Made by a program: the position numbers and the translations under genes. Below, piece by piece: positions 48,119 to 58,900 of a DNA stretch of 64,000 nt. The stretch is from contig LR746269.1 of NCBI GenBank assembly GCA_902729315.2, positions 1,622,501-1,686,500 of the forward strand. The letters are read 5' to 3'. Position 1 is the first letter of the stretch, and each line of letters opens with the position of its first letter. The stretch is from Spirodela intermedia. Its lineage: Eukaryota > Streptophyta > Magnoliopsida > Alismatales > Araceae. The notes under the pieces are model-generated. The model had not been told where the DNA came from and made no database searches. It was given only the letters and a program-made list of their open reading frames with translations.

Positions 48119-50594
48119 TCAATTGACTCCATAAACCCACTTCTCAGCGTTGCTGGTGTAAGAGACCAGCTCCTTGGGCTCAAACCAGAGGCCGATCTCA
48201 TCTTTCGCTGTTTCTGGCCCATCACTTCCGTGAATTATGTTTCTGAAATTAAAAAAATGAAAACTTTAGTGTTCAGATAATAAAAAAGGATGTAAAACTA
48301 GTTTTGACACAATTAATACGGATCTGTGTATATAGGATTGAATTAATAAAATTGAAAATTAAGTATAAGAAATTATTTTTATATGATTAATACCGATATG
48401 TGATTATAGTATTGAATATGGTGAAATAGAAAAGAACCTACAGAACTTGGATGCAATTGATGGGATTATAAGAGAGTTTGGTGGGAAAAAAAAGTCAATA
48501 ATCTCAGTAATCGCGAGGAGAATATGAAGCTAATTTTGATAGAATTAACAGGAATTTATGCATAAAATCTAGCATTGAATTTAGTAAAATAAAATGATCT
48601 AAAGAACAAACTATGATGGAATTAAATACGGATCTAAATATGCGGAACTGAATTTAGAAAAAAAAATTATCAGCATCTCTGCTTAATCATGAGTATATGA
48701 AGCTTATTTTGACAGAATTAATACAGATTCGTGCAAGTTGCATTCAATTTAATTTTTAAAAAAGCTGAACCTCTCCACGTGACGCATAAGAGAGTAATTG
48801 AGAATCATTTGACAGAATTGAAGGGGACTAAACGTATAGCCTCGAATGAAGTGAAAAGAAAAAGTGGGCTAGTGAATTAGGTAAAACATACCTTCCGACA
48901 ACAACAGCAAGATCGCCTCTTATGGTTCCTGGCTCTGATTTCTGTGGGTCGGTGGCACCAATAAGCTTTCTTCCGTATTTTATGACCCCCTCGCCTTCCC
49001 AAACCTGAATTATGTTTTTTTGCTTCTCTGAGAAACAAAAGATCGTTCATCAACCAGAAGAGAGGCGCAGCCATTACACTCACCATTGCAAGGACAGGGC
49101 CCGAGCTGAGGAAATCGCATAGACCATTGAAGAAAGGCCTCTCCTTGAGGTCATGGTAATGCTTCTCAGCAAAGTCCTTGGAGGGGATAACAAGTTTAAT
49201 GGCCACCAGCTTGAATCCTTTCCGCTCAAAGCGTGATATGATCTCTGCAATCTGAAGGGCACAACTACCGAAGATTAACAGAGAAATCTGAAATAAATTT
49301 ATCGAACGCATATCTTCATTTTCAGTAGATAAATGTTTTCAATCTCGAACAATTTTAGAATTACTTGGATTTTCTCATCATCACCCATTTTACACAGAAG
49401 AAAATTTGGATAAAAGCATATCAAATTGAATTTACGTAAAAAGGTTCGGACCAAAGTAGAAATTGATATTTCCATCTGATCCAACAACAATTGACATCAG
49501 AGCACTCACCAGACCTCTCTGAACCCCGTCAGGCTTGATTGCAATGAAAGTGCGCTCCAACTGAGGACAGAATTCAATGAGAGACATTCAGTAAATAGTT
49601 GCAAAATGGTGTAGGATTTTAATAAAATTATAATGTTTAGAGAATAGGGTGATGATAGTACCTCGGCTGCATGAACTTCCTGGTCCTGGACCATGTAAAC
49701 TAAACAGAAGATAAACAGTTGATGAGCTGACGATCATCGATAAATAAAGCACAATCGAATAAAAATCTTATCAAGATGAATCTTCCGTCTAGAGGACTTG
49801 GCAGCAATGCAGCCAAGAAATTTCCACTGATGTATGAAGATGATTAACTGGGGTAACTAAGAATAGAAAGGTTTCCAGATCCAACCTGCAGCAGGAATAG
49901 CAAGAGCGGAAGAAATCCATCCCCTCTGCGCGTTTCCCGAACCCACCCTCTCAAAAAAGGAAGAAAAGTAATTCGTCCTTCCTCTGGAGGAGACTGCTGC
50001 CGCCGCCGCCGCCGCCGTGAAAGCTCGTCCTGCACGGCAAAAGGAAACTGATCAGTTATCCGCTGCCGGAAAACAGACAGAAGGCAGAGCGAGCGCAAGA
50101 CTCGAAATGGTGTTATCCCCAACGTTGATAGATGCAGGCATGGAAAAGCCAAGGAAAGCGAAGGTAGTTACTCCTGATTTTCAAAAGAAAAGAGAGGTTT
50201 AACAGATCTTAGATCTAGATGCTTCTTCCTCAGTAGGTGCTCACTATGGATCAATCCGGCAAGAAAGCTTCACTCTTGAGTAAAATGTGACGATTATGGC
50301 GGGACTAGAGAGTAATCGGGAGATGGAAAAAGTTTCCAAAGCGTTAACATCTTTTCTCAGTCCTCGCGCTTTCCAGAAAGGGTTTCGTTCCCTGCGACGA
50401 GATCCCAGCCTTCACTAGAAAAACGCAATGCAGAAAGTTGGCGGAACAGGAGCACGTAACCGGATGGAAGAGGGAGGTCCGGAGAGCGCGCCAGCGCCCC
50501 TCACAAGCTCACCTTGCACGACGGAGGAGCTCCGAGATGCGGAGAGCAGGGCCTTCGCGGTCCTGGTGGCCGATCTGTAGATCTGCGAACTCAT
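48119..50594 (-). CDS. NDPK3: Nucleoside diphosphate kinase, organellar (NDPK III/IV type), seven exons
   Basis: Transfers gamma-phosphate between nucleoside triphosphates and diphosphates; 239 residues. Exons, 5' to 3': 50594-50513, 50029-49886, 49699-49662, 49560-49510, 49251-49084, 49004-48892, 48242-48119; phases close exactly. The first 88 residues are an organelle-targeting region ([20 protein letters not shown], a polyalanine run coded by a GCG/GCC repeat, and [19 protein letters not shown]) typical of plant NDPK3/4, directed to mitochondrial intermembrane space or plastid. The catalytic domain contains [44 protein letters not shown] and the phosphohistidine loop NIIHGSD (His203). It ends WVYGVN. 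The targeting exons are GC-rich and the catalytic exons are not. Which of the two paralogue types it is cannot be settled from the sequence alone. Confidence 0.95.
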
Positions 50595-51564
50595 CCTCGA
50601 TCAACCCCTGAGAAAGAAAGCGAGTCAGAGGGAACAAGGAGAGGACTCCTGGCTTCGTCTTGAGGGGTGTGAGGTGCGGAGCGCTCGCTCTGCAGGTCTT
50701 CTGCAGATTTAGGGTTGTACCACCGAAGGCCGTCGGTTTCGCCATTACGGATTCACCCTCGATCTTCTGGAGAACTCACTGCCGACACTCGGGACCACCG
50801 CGACAGCCACAAGCCGGCATTACCGGACTCCGCATGGGCATTTCCGCCATTTTCGAACGTTACAATGCTCGAATCCAGGCCACGTATCCGCCCCCCACCT
50901 CCTCCGTGACCGCTTAGCTCGTTCCCCAGTTGGCGCCGCCGCCCGTTCCAGTTCCTCTCTCTGTTGTACGCTCCTCCGCCATCCATCGCCGCCCCTCCGC
51001 CGCCGTATCCGAGCAACTCTCCGCCCTAACCGCTCTACGACTCTCTAGCCTTGGACTGGTTTGGCGCCAAGAGAAACCCCAGTTTATATAACGGGCCGAA
51101 AATTATAAGCTCCGGGCACAAAACTGTCAAAATTCTTCAACCTGGTGCAATTAATAAATTAAAATTTCACATAAACCATATTATTTTCATATTTATAAAT
51201 ATATCATCGGAGCTTAACGAGGTCATTTTATATCACGATCGCTTTACAAAAAGGCCCAATAAGTTGCACCCGGCCCGATTTCCTTCCTTCAGATTGGGGC
51301 CTCAAATCAGCCCACGAGGAGGCGACCGGGCCGGACATTTGGAAGGTCCGGGCCCTTCCTCCCACATTCGAATTTGACGGCACGGAAAACCGTCATTCTG
51401 GCACGTGAGGAAAATATCTAACGTGAGGAATATTTGTCTTTCAATGCCCCGTTGAAAACCGCCCAAATTTAGAATAAGTATCGTCCTTCCGAAATTACTA
51501 AAATCTGCGTGGATCGGGGAAGGGAATCCAAGGCGTATCCGAGGTGGAAACTCCTATAGAATTG

Positions 51565-51609
<45 letters not shown>

Positions 51610-52163
51610 AAGGAAGACAGAGGGGAGAGAACAGCGAGACCACGTGGGGAGCTCGACTGGCGCAGCCAGGCGGGCAGATCGGCGGCGCCTAGCTACCTCC
51701 TGTAGGGCCCACTGACTGCTCCCCTGCCAGCTGCCAACCTGCGTGTGATGACGGCGCGGCCTCAGCATGTAAGAGATGACCATTATACCCTTAACGTGGA
51801 CGCCCCCTAGCGGAGTTTCCCCCGTCTTATAGTAATTTCACAGGTGTTGACAGGGTGGTTCCGGTCGCCCCCTCCAAGCGAGCTTGGCTCTGTTTGGGCG
51901 TACAGTTGGCGAACTCCGCCTTGTAATTTTCTGTTAAAGGAGGTAGATTGGGAGGGGGTGGAGAGAAGTGCTCCAGGCGAGGAAGAGAGAGAAAAAGAGA
52001 GAGAAACGGTATCTACGTCTCTGCAAGGAGAGAAGGTAGGTGGTGTTCTCTTCTTCCATGGCGATGGTGATGGTGGTGGCAGGATTGCTCACTCACCTCT
52101 TCTTCTTCTTCGTCTTCTTCGTCTGATAGGGTTTTCTTCTGCAGAGGAGAAAGGAGATCGGAG
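50595..52163. other. Divergent intergenic region NDPK / PCaP1
   Basis: About 1.6 kb between opposed start codons, with probable leader sequences at both ends. GA run near 51564-51612 and more GA-rich sequence near 51985-52005. The minus-strand open frame 50753-51016 is Gly-rich and unsupported. Confidence 0.6.
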
Positions 52164-53125
52164 ATGGGCTTCTGGAAGGCGAAGGTCGTGCCGAGGGTGA
52201 AGAAGCTGTTCGAGAAGGACAGCGCCAAGAAGGCGGCCGCCGCTGAGGCTTCCAAGAGCTTCGACGACTCCAAGGTGCCTTACCTCTCTCCTTTCTGCAT
52301 GCCCTTTCTCTCTCTACCTCCCGGTGTTGCACTGAGGACCTGAGTAAATCTCTGGGCGTCTCTGCAGGAGGAGATCGACAAGGAGTTCGAGGAGAAGAAG
52401 GAAGGACTCCAACCCAAGGTCCTGGAGATCTATGAAGCTTCCTCGGCTGAAGTGAAGGTCCGTCTCCTCACTCACTCACTCACTCACTCTCTCTCTCTCT
52501 CTAAGCCGATCTCGGTGCCCTTTCGAACCCTTCACGGATATGATCTGAGAAAGAGAACCCTCGTCATTATCTTCATAATCTCTCCCCTCCGTCGTCTCAA
52601 GCGTTGTTCTTGGGATCACTTCAGACCGCGGTGAAGGAACGCACCGTCGCAGCAGTCAAGAAGCAAGGGACAGCGGTGAGCGCGTTCCTGGAAGAGCTTG
52701 TCAAAATAGGTACGTTGTACGTTATTTAACGAAGAATGAAGCCTCACTTCTCGGCCGTCGGAAGGAGATTAAGTCTCCAGCGGCTTGCTGCAGAGTTCCC
52801 GGGGGCCAAGGCGGTCAGCGAGGCCTCAGCCAAGTTCGGCCCGGCGCTCGTTCCGGGCCCGGTTTTCTTCCTGTTTGAGAAGGTCGCCGTCTTCCTCCCC
52901 GCGGAGGAGCCGAAGGCCCCCGCCGCCGAGGAAGCGCCGCCTGCTCCGGCTGCACCGGCGGAGGAGAGCAGCACCAAGGAGAAGGAAGCGGCGGTGGAAG
53001 AAGTGAAGGAGGAGGAGGAGAAGGCTCCTGCTCCTGAGGCGGCGGCGCCGCCTCCTGCAGCCCCGGCGACAGTCCCGGAACCGGCGAAGGAGGCGGAACC
53101 AGCAGATCCCCCGCCGAAGGCTTGA
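52164..53125 (+). CDS. PCAP1: Plasma membrane-associated cation-binding protein (PCaP1/DREPP), four exons
   Basis: A 205-residue peripheral protein of the plasma membrane that binds calcium/calmodulin and phosphoinositides. Exons: 52164-52274, 52368-52457, 52625-52709 and 52794-53125; phases close. It begins MGFWKAKVVPRVKKLFEKDSAKK, with Gly2 as the N-myristoylation site of the family and a Lys-rich phosphoinositide-binding stretch. Conserved blocks are KKEGLQPKVLEIYEASSAEVK, FLEELVKIEFPGAKAVSEAS and PGPVFFLFEKVAVFLP. The C-terminal ~75 residues are a Glu/Pro/Ala-rich tail (PAEEPKAPAAEEAPP onward), as in DREPP proteins. PCaP1 homologues sever microtubules/actin and take part in calcium and PtdIns signalling; these activities are inferred from the family. 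The leader is CTT-rich (about 52098-52120), and an ACTC/CT repeat starts intron 2. Confidence 0.94.
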
Positions 53126-53998
53126 AGCTCCCCCTCCCCCACTCCCATGGACTGTAAAAGAACCACCTGCGTGACCCGATTTGTTATTCTTTCCCTTTTT
53201 TCTTCCACCCATCTCTCGTTTCTCCTGCTCTTCTGGTTCATTGTTCCTGTGAATGGGTTGTGCAATCCAATATCTTCGTCAATCTCGTCTCCTTCGTTTC
53301 CCTTTCTACTGTGTAATCCGGTCTTCTCGTATCCAAGAACATCTCTATGTCCAGGCGTTAAGAAAACAATAAAAATAATATTCTTCTCTATGTCCAAGAA
53401 GGCTGCAGATCGGCGCAACTCGACGGTTCTTCTCCATCTCGTTCTCTCTATCTGGCGTCATACTGCACCAAGAAACTCGCCCACCATATATAATATTCAC
53501 GGCGAGAATGGTCGAAAACGATCCGAGAGAGAAGGCAGCAGAGGACTGGAGATCCACCCTGGGCCTCATTAAGAAAAAAAAAAAAACTAATTCGAACGGA
53601 GGAAATCGTTCGTAAAGGACTAAAATCAATCATTCTTCGCGCATATCTCCGCCCATGTCTCCCTTCGCAGTCTACGGGAGACGGCTTCCTCTCCGGCGCC
53701 AGCGGGGCCCGACCGAATGCGGCCGGGGGGCAGGATTTAAGGCGCTCGTGTCGGCTGGTCGCCGTCGTCCGCTCTTAGATGGTGGCGTATTTCCCCCTCC
53801 CCCCAATGAGCTGTGTACATTTAAACGGGAGTTTCGGGCGTTTGACGTAGACACAGAAGGACGCTAGGAAGCAGCTGGTGCTGAAAGTGATCTAGATACT
53901 GTAAAGCTGGTCCGACGGGCCCGGTCAGAAAGTCTCGAGAACATTTTACATAAGATGATGCGTGTCTCCCTCCTCTTCACTCATATTACATCTACATT

Positions 53999-54001
<3 letters not shown>

Positions 54002-54038
<37 letters not shown>

Positions 54039-54081
54039 CCTCCCCTCTCTCCCTCCCCTCTCTCTCTCCCTCTCTCTCTCT
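54002..54081. repeat. (CT)n / (CCCT)n compound microsatellite
   Basis: CT dinucleotides with interspersed CCCTCC blocks over about 80 bases. Confidence 0.93.
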
Positions 54082-55070
54082 ACCCTCCCTCATTGGGTTA
54101 TCTACTAATAAGTAGAGCATCAATAACTTTTCGTCTAAGTTTCCTCCTTTTTATTTTCCAGGAACATGTTTTTGCTGCGCTAGTTATTAGTTTATTTTTT
54201 GAAACTTAGTTGTCATTGTGCCACATTTTTTAAGGAGTTTTATCTAACAGTTAGTAATGGTTCTGGTACGATTTATTGCTTAAATAGGACAGGCATTGGG
54301 TTAATTATTTGACTAAAATATGTGCATTTTATTTAATTATATGTTTTACATCAACAAATTGATAAAAAATAATTTAAAACTTTTAATTGATCATATAATA
54401 CATTTTCGTTAGTCTATAATTTGTCATCATTGTCAGAAAATAAACAATAAAAGGCCTGAATATAAATTTAGAACATAACGATCCTTTTTTGCATTGGGCA
54501 AAAATCAATAGTTTTTGGATATGATCTAAAAGTTTAGACTTCACTCTCACAACAACAACAAAAACTCTTTTAATGAACCATGATTATTTATGATTTTGGG
54601 AATAAAATACATTTTTAATGACTTAGAAAGAATAATAATTTTTGAATTGATTTGTCCTACTTTTACATAAGACACTCCTTGATGTTCTACTAACTTTGAT
54701 GGAATACAAACAATGAGTACCAAGACCTATAGTCCTTATTTAATCCAAGGTAGGAGTTCAAGTCCTTGGTGAGCTGGCCATTTGGGGATCCAAGATTGCT
54801 AGAATGGATGGACATGATTCAAGGGTAGTCTTACTCAAAGCATGTCCAATTTTCCTAGCAAAGCTTTTCTTTATTTTTTAGTACATATTCGTATTTTTCT
54901 CTAATATTTTCAGCTACATGGTCAGATTGCAATAACCTCGTTTGTTTGGGTTCCCAGAAAATGTGGAAATATGATTACGAAATCAGTAAATGAAGGACAT
55001 ACGGATGCATGTACGCTTGCATAAATATAAAAATACACAGGAATGTATGAATGCTATTGAAAACTTCTAT

Positions 55071-55647
55071 GGGTATTTTGGTATTTTTAAATGTATGTGC
55101 ATACAATGGGTAGTTTGCAGAACTAGCCCATAATTTGATAATTCTAGGATAAGTTATTTCATGTTGTTTCTTAAAAGTTAAGGTTAAAATGCGAATACTC
55201 ATTTTTAATGGGTGCAACATAAATCCCCCCTTCCCTGGAGATATACGTAGGCTTTAAATGATACTTCGGTAATTTTCAATGTACGTGCATGCAATGGGTA
55301 GTTTGCAGAACCAGCCCATAAGTTCGGTAATTTTAAAGAAGTTATTTCATCTTATTTTTTAAGAGTTAAGGTTGACATGCGAATGCGAACTTATAATGGG
55401 TACGTTGCAAATTACTCCCTTCCCTGGAGACATACAATTAGGTTTTAAATAGTAGCTAGGTAATGTTCAACGGTCGTGGGTACCTCGGCCAATTTGCAGA
55501 ACTAGCCTATAAGTTTTGTAATTCTAAGAGAAGGTACCAGATCATCTATTAATCTAATAACTAAGATAAAAATATCAATATTAATTTTAATGGGTACTAT
55601 AAAAATTATCGCCCCGTCCCCGGATGCATACAGGCAAGGTTTAAAAT
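55071..55647 (+). repeat. Degenerate ~190-bp tandem repeat, three units
   Basis: Units at about 55071-55260, 55261-55450 and 55451-55647. Each carries, in the same order, GGTAATTTTCAATGT-like, AATGGGTAGTTTGCAGAAC-like, CCCATAAGTT-like, TTAATGGGTA-like, CCCTTCCCTGGAGA-like and GGTTTTAAAT-like blocks. Similarity falls in the third unit. Confidence 0.82.
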
Positions 55648-55904
55648 GGGCCGGGCCGAAAAGTCGAATGAGCGGGCCCATTTTGGGTACGAGAGGTTTA
55701 AAATGAGCCCGGCCCATTTTCAGTGTCATGTTTATCCCTTCCAGTGGCCAGGTGGTCCCCCACTGCCCCTCACGACCGTTTTTAAGAGACTGCCCAGAGA
55801 TTTGCATGCCCGGTTTCTATTCAGTCGCTCGCCCTCGCGCCAACGAGTTCTGTTCGCCAGCTTGGGATCGAAGTTATCGGCGCCGGATAACGATCGAGAC
55901 GGAG

Positions 55905-58900
55905 ATGGAGGAGCCATCCCAGCCGGTGGATGTAGAGCAGTTGCTGGAAGCAGCTTCCGACTTCGGACATTACCCTGGTAGACGGGTTTCCGATCGTTGT
56001 TGGTGACCCTTTCCGCGCCATTGGAAGGGTTCTGGTTGATCGGTTTCGTTGTTTACCATGGCAGGTGCTCACAGCGATGAGTTCGTGAAGGAATTCCTTG
56101 ATCGCTATCCCCTGCATGTCCTGTTTAGGTATACGTTCTCCTCCGTTGTCGTCGTCGTTTGCTTTTCTTATTTTATTTTCTCCGCGCCCCGCATTTGATG
56201 TCTCCCTTGCTTTGAAATGAATCAGACTAGATGAATGTAATGCGCAAATAGATGGTCTAGATCACATATTGCCTCAAGAAAAATGCAAGCTCTGGTTGGG
56301 TTGGATTGGCAAATGACTCGTTCTTTGACTTGACGGAGGGTCAGCTTGAGAGCAGCTAACCCAACTAGTTCAAAAGAAAACTTGGTTGAAACATATGCCG
56401 ATATTTGGTAGATGTGACTAGTTTGAAGGTCGGCTGCTTAAATAGGCACTTCTACCTGCACCGTTCACCTTTTTATTTGACAATGTCTATGACTAGACGT
56501 TGTTGTTTGTTTTGGAAATATCTGTTGCTGATCTTTTTTTTCTTTACATTTGTGCAATTTTTGTTTCTTTTTATGCAACCATTCCATCTGATGCCTCCTG
56601 ACTACTTTTTTCATCCATCTTATCTTTGCATGTTGGTCAAGAGTGTGCTTAATTTTTCATGGTGTGCCCTATTTTTTTAAAGTATATTACAGAACGTTGG
56701 AGAACCTGGGACGGAAGATACATTGGTTTCTTGCTTAGAGAGCATATTCAGGACAAATTTCGGTGCCTCTCTAATTCGAAATTACGTGGTATGTACGCCA
56801 AGTTGCATTTGGTTCTTCTTGGATATTTCCTCAGTGTTTGTGCCTTTCGTAAACTGATTTTTGTATCATTAACCACTGCAAACTGGATACATACTAGTTT
56901 ACTTCAAATATCTCCGAACATTGCCAGTTAGTTACGAGAAAATTATCTTAAAATCCATTTTTTTTCTTCCTTCTTTCTGTTTTTTTATATGAAACCTTCA
57001 CCATTTCCATTCCATAGGCCTATGATGCGTTGTTTGCAGGTTCAGCCAATTCCTTTGGATTGGAATCAATAGCAACCGATTACACAATTAGGTGTTTGCA
57101 GGCCTGTTCCCTTTTTCCTTCGGAATTTTCGCCCTAATTTAGCCTATATGGCTGCATATATTGGAATCAAATTCCTATTTGATCACCTGAAGGAATATTC
57201 AATTTCTTGCTATTAGCTACTTATTAAACAAACCTGTACTTTGGCCTGGCTATTTTAACTACATGATTCCATCTTGATTGCCCTGCTACATGTTGCATTC
57301 GCACGTTTTTTATCTTCTGCTTCTTGTCTATCATACGCTGTGCTCGAAAGCACCTAAGATCATGTTTCAGCTCCTAAGATCATTTCTTCATGTTAATTGT
57401 GGGTAACTGCTGCCAGGGGACTGCCTTGTGGGTGAGGGGATGGATGTAGTTGCTGTCAAAGACGGAGGCTTGAGTTCGTATGTGGGAAGTGCAGAGAGGC
57501 GCCAAGGTTTTTGATGCCTGAGGGAAGAGAGCTCCTCAGTAAAAATTAATCCTTGGAAACCATTACCGGGGTGGGGGTAATCCTTTTGGAATTTAACTTT
57601 TTTGGCCAAAGTACCATGACCATATTTGGCCAAGGTGTTTGATGCCTGAGGGGGGAGAGCTCCTAATTAAAAATAAAAAGGGGAGGTTGCGTTGCCTGGG
57701 GGATGGAAGAATATGTGCGGCAATGAGCTCTGAAAACCATCTTAGACATTAACAATAAACACCCATATTATTCAGACTTTGATTCCGAAGCTCCCAAAAT
57801 AGTAGAATCACACAATTTTTCATTACACAATACTCTAACCGACTCCTTTATCATCCCAAATATCCCAGCTTTCGATTGTTTTTTTTTTTTTGTCCATTTT
57901 AAATGGTGTATAAAGTCATTCAAGGAATAACCACTCCATATCTTCTCTCTAGGTATTGGAAAGTTCCAGCCGTTGCATGTTGTAATGGAGAACGTTTAAC
58001 AGAGCTTGTGCGAGTGGTTACAATTAAGAAGTAAATGACACATTCTTGTCCTCTTCAAAAATTCTGCATGAAATGTTTGTAGTGTTCAAATGTCAGTGTA
58101 GGTGATCGTGTAAGATCCTAAATTTCAAAGGGGATATAACCCTTCAAGATTGACATCACAACTTATGCTTGATTCCTCCATCTGCAAAAGGTTGTCGAGA
58201 TGATCTAACTGTGAACCTGCCTTCTGACTCGCATTACTACATCCATGAGTGCAACATCGACCTTTGTGGCAGTTTTAAACAAGTAAATCAAAGAGATCTT
58301 CAAAACGTTAAATTTCATCATTTAAATATTTTCTTCTGGATCTTCAATACAAAAACCTACCAACCACAGGATGAACAAATGGCCCAATTTCTGTGGTGTC
58401 AGGACCTTCAGCTGTTTAGAAGAAATAGCTGAAGTAGTTCATTAAGAGAAAAACTCCTACAGCATTTGTCCTTCTAAAATAGTGTCCTTTGACAGTTGCC
58501 CAGACAAATCTGGCTACTTACCAACTCATTCTCAATGTTGACTAAGCTATTTTCTAATGGTACTTTCACCGTGGATATCTTCAGACTATACTTTCATTTG
58601 CATTCACTGTTCAGTGTTGTCTTTAGTGTTCAATCCAGATACTTTTTATAATATTCTGAAGAAAAGCTACCTCTTTTTCATTTTATGTGACTGAACGCAT
58701 TTTATGAGTTGAACATTATTTTTTGTAGAGGTGATATCTGACACAGTTAGTAACCTTTAGATGGTTGAGACACAGAAGAAATACTGGTCTGGCATTTAAT
58801 TAGTCATAATTCTTAGCTTTCATGTACTTTGAAGATTCATGTATTTGAAATCTGAGACATAATTTTAATGGAAGGGGAACAAAGCACACTACTTGCCCTG

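Larger units (their letters stand above)
53126..55904. other. Intergenic region PCaP1 / PSMD5 homologue
   Basis: About 2.8 kb, AT-rich in its middle. It holds a CT microsatellite (about 54002-54081), a triple degenerate tandem repeat (55071-55647) and GC-richer leader sequence up to the PSMD5 start. No gene recognised. Confidence 0.6.

Noticed and set aside
50753-51016. Gly-rich minus-strand frame upstream of NDPK
   Set aside because: Composition-driven; no homologue recognised and no splice continuation.
52744-53418. 224-codon minus-strand frame over PCaP1 exon 4
   Set aside because: Antisense shadow; Ser/Ala/Gly low complexity mirrors the sense Glu/Pro/Ala tail.
55071-55647. CRISPR-like array
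   Set aside because: Units are long, contiguous and degenerate, with no unique spacers, and the DNA is eukaryotic.
57019-57138. Open stretch with an AG start (AYDALFAGSANS) as a candidate PSMD5 exon
   Set aside because: It ends in a stop, does not resemble the family, and the exon at 58984-59046 supplies the expected sequence in the right phase.
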